A DNA stretch of 55,814 nt. Source: Streptomyces chilikensis. GTDB taxonomy: Bacteria > Actinomycetota > Actinomycetes > Streptomycetales > Streptomycetaceae. The stretch's first letter is position 1; every line of letters starts with the position of its first letter. Both the position numbers and the translations under genes were made by a program. Below, piece by piece: positions 54,205 through 55,814 of this stretch. Location of the stretch: contig NZ_LWCC02000005.1 of NCBI RefSeq assembly GCF_001642695.1, forward strand, positions 4,169,917 to 4,225,730, written 5' to 3'. Under the pieces are notes generated by a model. It searched no databases and was not told the DNA's origin. It saw only the letters and a program-made list of their open reading frames with translations.

Positions 54205-55814
54205 GACCCCCCGCGCCGGCGGCCCCGTCACCCCGCCCCCGGTACGGGGCCGGAGGGCCCACGCCGGGCCCCCGGCCGACGAGACCGCGGAGGAGCTCGC
54301 CGCCGCAGCCGCCGCCGCGCGACGCACGGCCCCGGCCGGCGGCGGTCTGCGGCTGCGGCCCCGCACGGTCCGCGCCAAGGTCGTCAGCCTGCTGATCGTC
54401 CCTGTGATGTCGCTGCTGGCGCTGTGGGGCCACGCCACCGTCACCGCCGCCCGGGACGTCGCCGCCATGCGGCAGTCGGAGCGCGTGGACTCCCAGGTCC
54501 GCGTGCCCATGGCCGAGGCCGTCACCGCCCTCCAGGCCGAACGCGCCTCCGCGGTGCGGCTCGCCGCCGGCGGCGACGGGGTGCCGCGCGCGGAGTTCCG
54601 CGCCCTCACCACCGCCACCGACCGGGCCGTCGGACGACTGCGGGTGGGCGGCACGGGCACCGTCGCCGACAGCGGGGAGCTCCCGCCCGAGGTGCCGGAA
54701 CGCCTGCGCGCCTTCCTGGCCGGCGCCGACTCCCTGCGCCCGGTGCGCTCCGACCTGCTCGACGAGGACGCCCGCTGGGAGAGGACCTACCGGGCGTACA
54801 CCGGCGTCATCGCGGACGCCCTCGCCGTGGACGGCGCCCTCACCTTTGTCCCGCACGTGCGGGAGGGCACCGACGCACGCGTCATGCTGGAACTGAGCCG
54901 GGCCGGCGAGGCGCTCGCCCAGGAGGACGCCCTGCTCGCCTCCGCACGGCTCGACGGTTCGCTCGACGGCGAACGGCGCGCCCTCTTCGCCGCCTCCACC
55001 GCCGCCCGCCGGGCACTCGTCGCATCCGCCGCCCCCGACCTGCGCGAACCCCAGCGCGGCGTCTGGCGGGCACTCGTGCACGACGGCGGTCACGAGGCGC
55101 TCGACCGGGCCGAGGACACCGTGCTGCGGGCCGAGCCCGGCGAGGCGGCCGCCCGTGCCGTGCCGGCCGACGTGTGGGAGGCCGCCCACGACCGGGTCCG
55201 GACGCCCCTGCGCGCGGTCACCGACCACGCCTCCCACACCGACCCGGACGGTTCCGGCCCGCTGACGCGCGCGCTGTTCACCCCCGCCGGGGCCGCCGTG
55301 CTCCTGGGCCTCCTCGCGGTGGCCGCCTCCCTGGTGGTCTCGGTGCGCATCGGCCGCGGGATCGTCGCCGACCTGGTCGGCCTGCGCAACAGCGCCCTGG
55401 AGATCGCCCGCCGCAAACTCCCGCAGGCCATGCGCAAGTTGCGGGCCGGCGAGGAGATCGACGTCCACGCCGAGGCCCCGCACGGCCCGCCCGCCGAGGA
55501 CGAGACCGGACAGGTCGCCGAAGCCCTCGGCACCGTGCACCGCGCCGCCCTGCGCGCCGCCGTGGAGCGCGCCGAACTGGCCGGCGGCATCTCCGGCGTC
55601 TTCGTCAACCTGGCACGACGCAGCCAGGTGCTGGTCCACCGCCAACTGGCCCTTCTGGACGGCATGGAACGCCGCGCCGAGGACCCGGACGAGCTGAGCG
55701 ACCTGTTCCGCCTCGACCACCTCACCACCCGCATGCGGCGGCACGCCGAGTCGCTGATCATCCTCTCCGGCGCGGCCCCGGGCCGGGCCTGGAGCAGGCC
55801 GGTCTCGCTCACCA
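54188..55814 (+). CDS. Nitrate/nitrite-sensing histidine kinase, CvnA type (5' part, truncated by window end)
   Basis: The ATG at 54188, with GAGGGAG just before it, opens a frame that stays open for 542 codons to the end of the window. Order of parts: disordered N-terminus (1-60), first membrane helix (VVSLLIVPVMSLLALWGH), a large extracellular NIT-type sensing region (about 90-350), a second helix (GAAVLLGLLAVAASLVVSV), a HAMP segment and the dimerisation region with LFRLDHLTTRMRRHAESL typical of conservon kinases. In Streptomyces such CvnA proteins head operons with a roadblock protein, a DUF742 protein and a small GTPase. Those would lie just outside the window. Confidence 0.88.
   Translation, partial: MRTPPRTPRAGGPVTPPPVRGRRAHAGPPADETAEELAAAAAAARRTAPAGGGLRLRPRTVRAKVVSLLIVPVMSLLALWGHATVTAARDVAAMRQSERVDSQVRVPMAEAVTALQAERASAVRLAAGGDGVPRAEFRALTTATDRAVGRLRVGGTGTVADSGELPPEVPERLRAFLAGADSLRPVRSDLLDEDARWERTYRAYTGVIADALAVDGALTFVPHVREGTDARVMLELSRAGEALAQEDALLASARLDGSLDGERRALFAASTAARRALVASAAPDLREPQRGVWRALVHDGGHEALDRAEDTVLRAEPGEAAARAVPADVWEAAHDRVRTPLRAVTDHASHTDPDGSGPLTRALFTPAGAAVLLGLLAVAASLVVSVRIGRGIVADLVGLRNSALEIARRKLPQAMRKLRAGEEIDVHAEAPHGPPAEDETGQVAEALGTVHRAALRAAVERAELAGGISGVFVNLARRSQVLVHRQLALLDGMERRAEDPDELSDLFRLDHLTTRMRRHAESLIILSGAAPGRAWSRPVSLT

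Overview
The window is 55.8 kb of chromosomal DNA from a very high-GC actinomycete, almost certainly a Streptomyces or close relative. Supporting signs are the strong G/C preference at third codon positions, the many GTG starts, the short TAnnnT -10 hexamers with little or no 5' leader, and genes typical of the genus: rppA chalcone-synthase-like PKS, MurT/GatD, an ECF41 sigma factor, a conservon-type sensor kinase and GlnR-style urease control. From memory, the gene order (purB, urease operon, rocD, a phosphofructokinase, rppA-P450, ATP-dependent ligase, acyl-CoA dehydrogenases) resembles the SCO1190-SCO1260 region of S. coelicolor. I saw no phage, transposase, CRISPR, tRNA or rRNA gene.

Layout. 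0-5 kb: DUF885 peptidase-like protein, ACT-GNAT acetyltransferase and Tat-exported PhoD phosphatase, all on the minus strand. 5-8.3 kb: ECF41 sigma factor and a DasR-like GntR regulator with a strong promoter and a dre-like operator, convergent with a ROK repressor. 8.6-15.1 kb: minus-strand run of purB-mug, aldo/keto reductase, SGNH hydrolase and a pair of CNNM/CBS membrane proteins. 15.3-16.1 kb: secreted NlpC/P60 hydrolase behind a c-di-AMP (ydaO-yuaA) riboswitch. 16.5-21 kb: urease operon ureABCFGD behind a GlnR-like box; ureD has lost its usual C-terminus and stop and reads into the convergent rocD. 21-23 kb: DDAH-like/rocD arginine-ornithine catabolic operon. 23.2-27.5 kb: LytTR regulator, small membrane protein, ActP-like symporter and LytS-type kinase. 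27.5-32.9 kb: CtaG, phosphofructokinase, MurT-GatD and a peptide deformylase. 32.9-35 kb: TetR regulator divergent from an acyl-CoA dehydrogenase. 35-38.9 kb: cupin, P450 and rppA pigment operon with a divergent TenA-like gene. 39-42.7 kb: aldehyde dehydrogenase, a Nudix gene broken by a dispersed palindromic repeat, and ATP-dependent DNA ligase. 42.9-46.2 kb: quinone oxidoreductase plus two acyl-CoA dehydrogenases, translationally coupled. 46.6-51.3 kb: pyruvate phosphate dikinase, DevR/OsdR-like regulator and zinc alcohol dehydrogenase, a set reminiscent of the hypoxia/dormancy regulon. 51.3-55.8 kb: two small unknown proteins, a methyltransferase, an MHYT-domain membrane sensor and the 5' part of a nitrate-sensing (CvnA-type) histidine kinase that runs off the window.

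How they fit. Much of the middle is nitrogen and carbon salvage: arginine to ornithine to glutamate semialdehyde (DDAH-like, RocD), urea to ammonia (urease), monocarboxylate uptake under its own two-component system, and fatty/acyl-CoA oxidation. Around this lie envelope functions (MurT/GatD amidation, NlpC/P60, PhoD), housekeeping enzymes, and one specialised-metabolite locus (tetrahydroxynaphthalene/flaviolin pigment). The most unusual signals are the stop-less ureD overlapping rocD, the repeat-disrupted Nudix gene, an exact 20-bp tandem array filling the gap before the symporter start codon, and the palindromes placed at regulator and terminator sites.
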